Below are positions 45,822 through 46,087 of a stretch of DNA of 46,087 bases, piece by piece (the stretch's first letter is position 1; each line of letters opens with the position of its first letter). The notes below the pieces were generated by a model. The model was not told the origin of the DNA. It saw nothing but the letters and a program-made list of their open reading frames with translations, and made no database searches. Both the position numbers and the translations under genes were made by a program. The stretch comes from Cudoniella acicularis (Eukaryota; Ascomycota; Leotiomycetes; Helotiales; Helotiaceae): the NCBI GenBank assembly GCA_013054445.1, contig JAAMPI010000275.1, positions 1-46,087 on the forward strand, in the 5' to 3' direction.

Positions 45822-46087
45822 TGTTTTGTTTGATTTTTTGGGGCAATCTGCATAGCGTTTGGGGGGCGCAACAGCACACTAGTTTGCTTGTAAGATTGGT
45901 ATAAGATTTGGCGGCAAAAATGATAGCAACGCCTCAATGAATGATGATACAATACATCCCCTCCAAACTTCTCATCGTGAAAACCGTTTCCCTAACTCCC
46001 CGCAAATGCCGCACCTATCCGTGACTCACCCCGCTCTCAAACAATTAAACCCCTAACCTGTCTTGACTGTCTCGCACTACTCTTCCG
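45822..46087. other. Region downstream of hppD to the window edge
   Basis: Begins with the T-rich 3' UTR of hppD. The last 100 bases are C-rich and could be the start of another promoter. No frame is supported. Confidence 0.45.

Overview
The window looks like nuclear DNA of a filamentous ascomycete (Pezizomycotina, probably Leotiomycetes or a close class; the class is an inference). The grounds are short introns of about 50-70 bases with GTRNGY donors and CTAAC/CTRAY-like branch sites, a VeA velvet regulator, a Zn2Cys6 regulator, an RTA1-like membrane protein, and long gene-poor spacers. Ambiguous bases at 135-155 mark a low-quality or joined position in a draft assembly.

Layout. The 3' end of a disordered protein (to 616) is followed by a 3.6 kb stretch without a recognised gene. 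A 6-phosphofructo-2-kinase/fructose-2,6-bisphosphatase follows (4382-6556, possibly starting at 4211), then ribonuclease H1 (8389-9423) and an Nha1/Sod2-type Na+/H+ antiporter (10218-12308). From 12.3 to 19.0 kb lie a degraded-looking minus-strand coding relic (13816-14773), a 566-base inverted-repeat unit (14910-15475), a candidate two-exon 53-residue microprotein (15694-16112), and the leader of a large Spt23/Mga2-type membrane-tethered transcription factor (18974-23408). Converging on that gene is a disordered 817-residue protein (26891-24345), then VeA (30082-28255). About 9 kb follow with no gene that I can support.

The right end holds an RTA1-family 7-TM protein (40046-39042), a divergently transcribed Zn2Cys6 regulator (40751-42297), a TTC36-like TPR protein (43826-43011) and, divergent from it, 4-hydroxyphenylpyruvate dioxygenase (HPPD, 44548-45821). 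The HPPD reading frame is broken by an apparent one-base deletion near 45357.

The most interesting context is the divergent TTC36-like/HPPD pair with a Zn2Cys6 gene next to it. From general knowledge, mouse TTC36 protects HPPD from degradation. In Aspergillus fumigatus the hppD neighbour hmgX encodes a protein of unknown function needed for HPPD-dependent pigment formation, with the Zn2Cys6 activator HmgR nearby. The sequence here suggests that HmgX and TTC36 may be one family, giving an ancient HPPD-stabilising module. This is an inference that can be tested by alignment and structure prediction. The other genes are housekeeping or regulatory and show no operon-like relation to each other.
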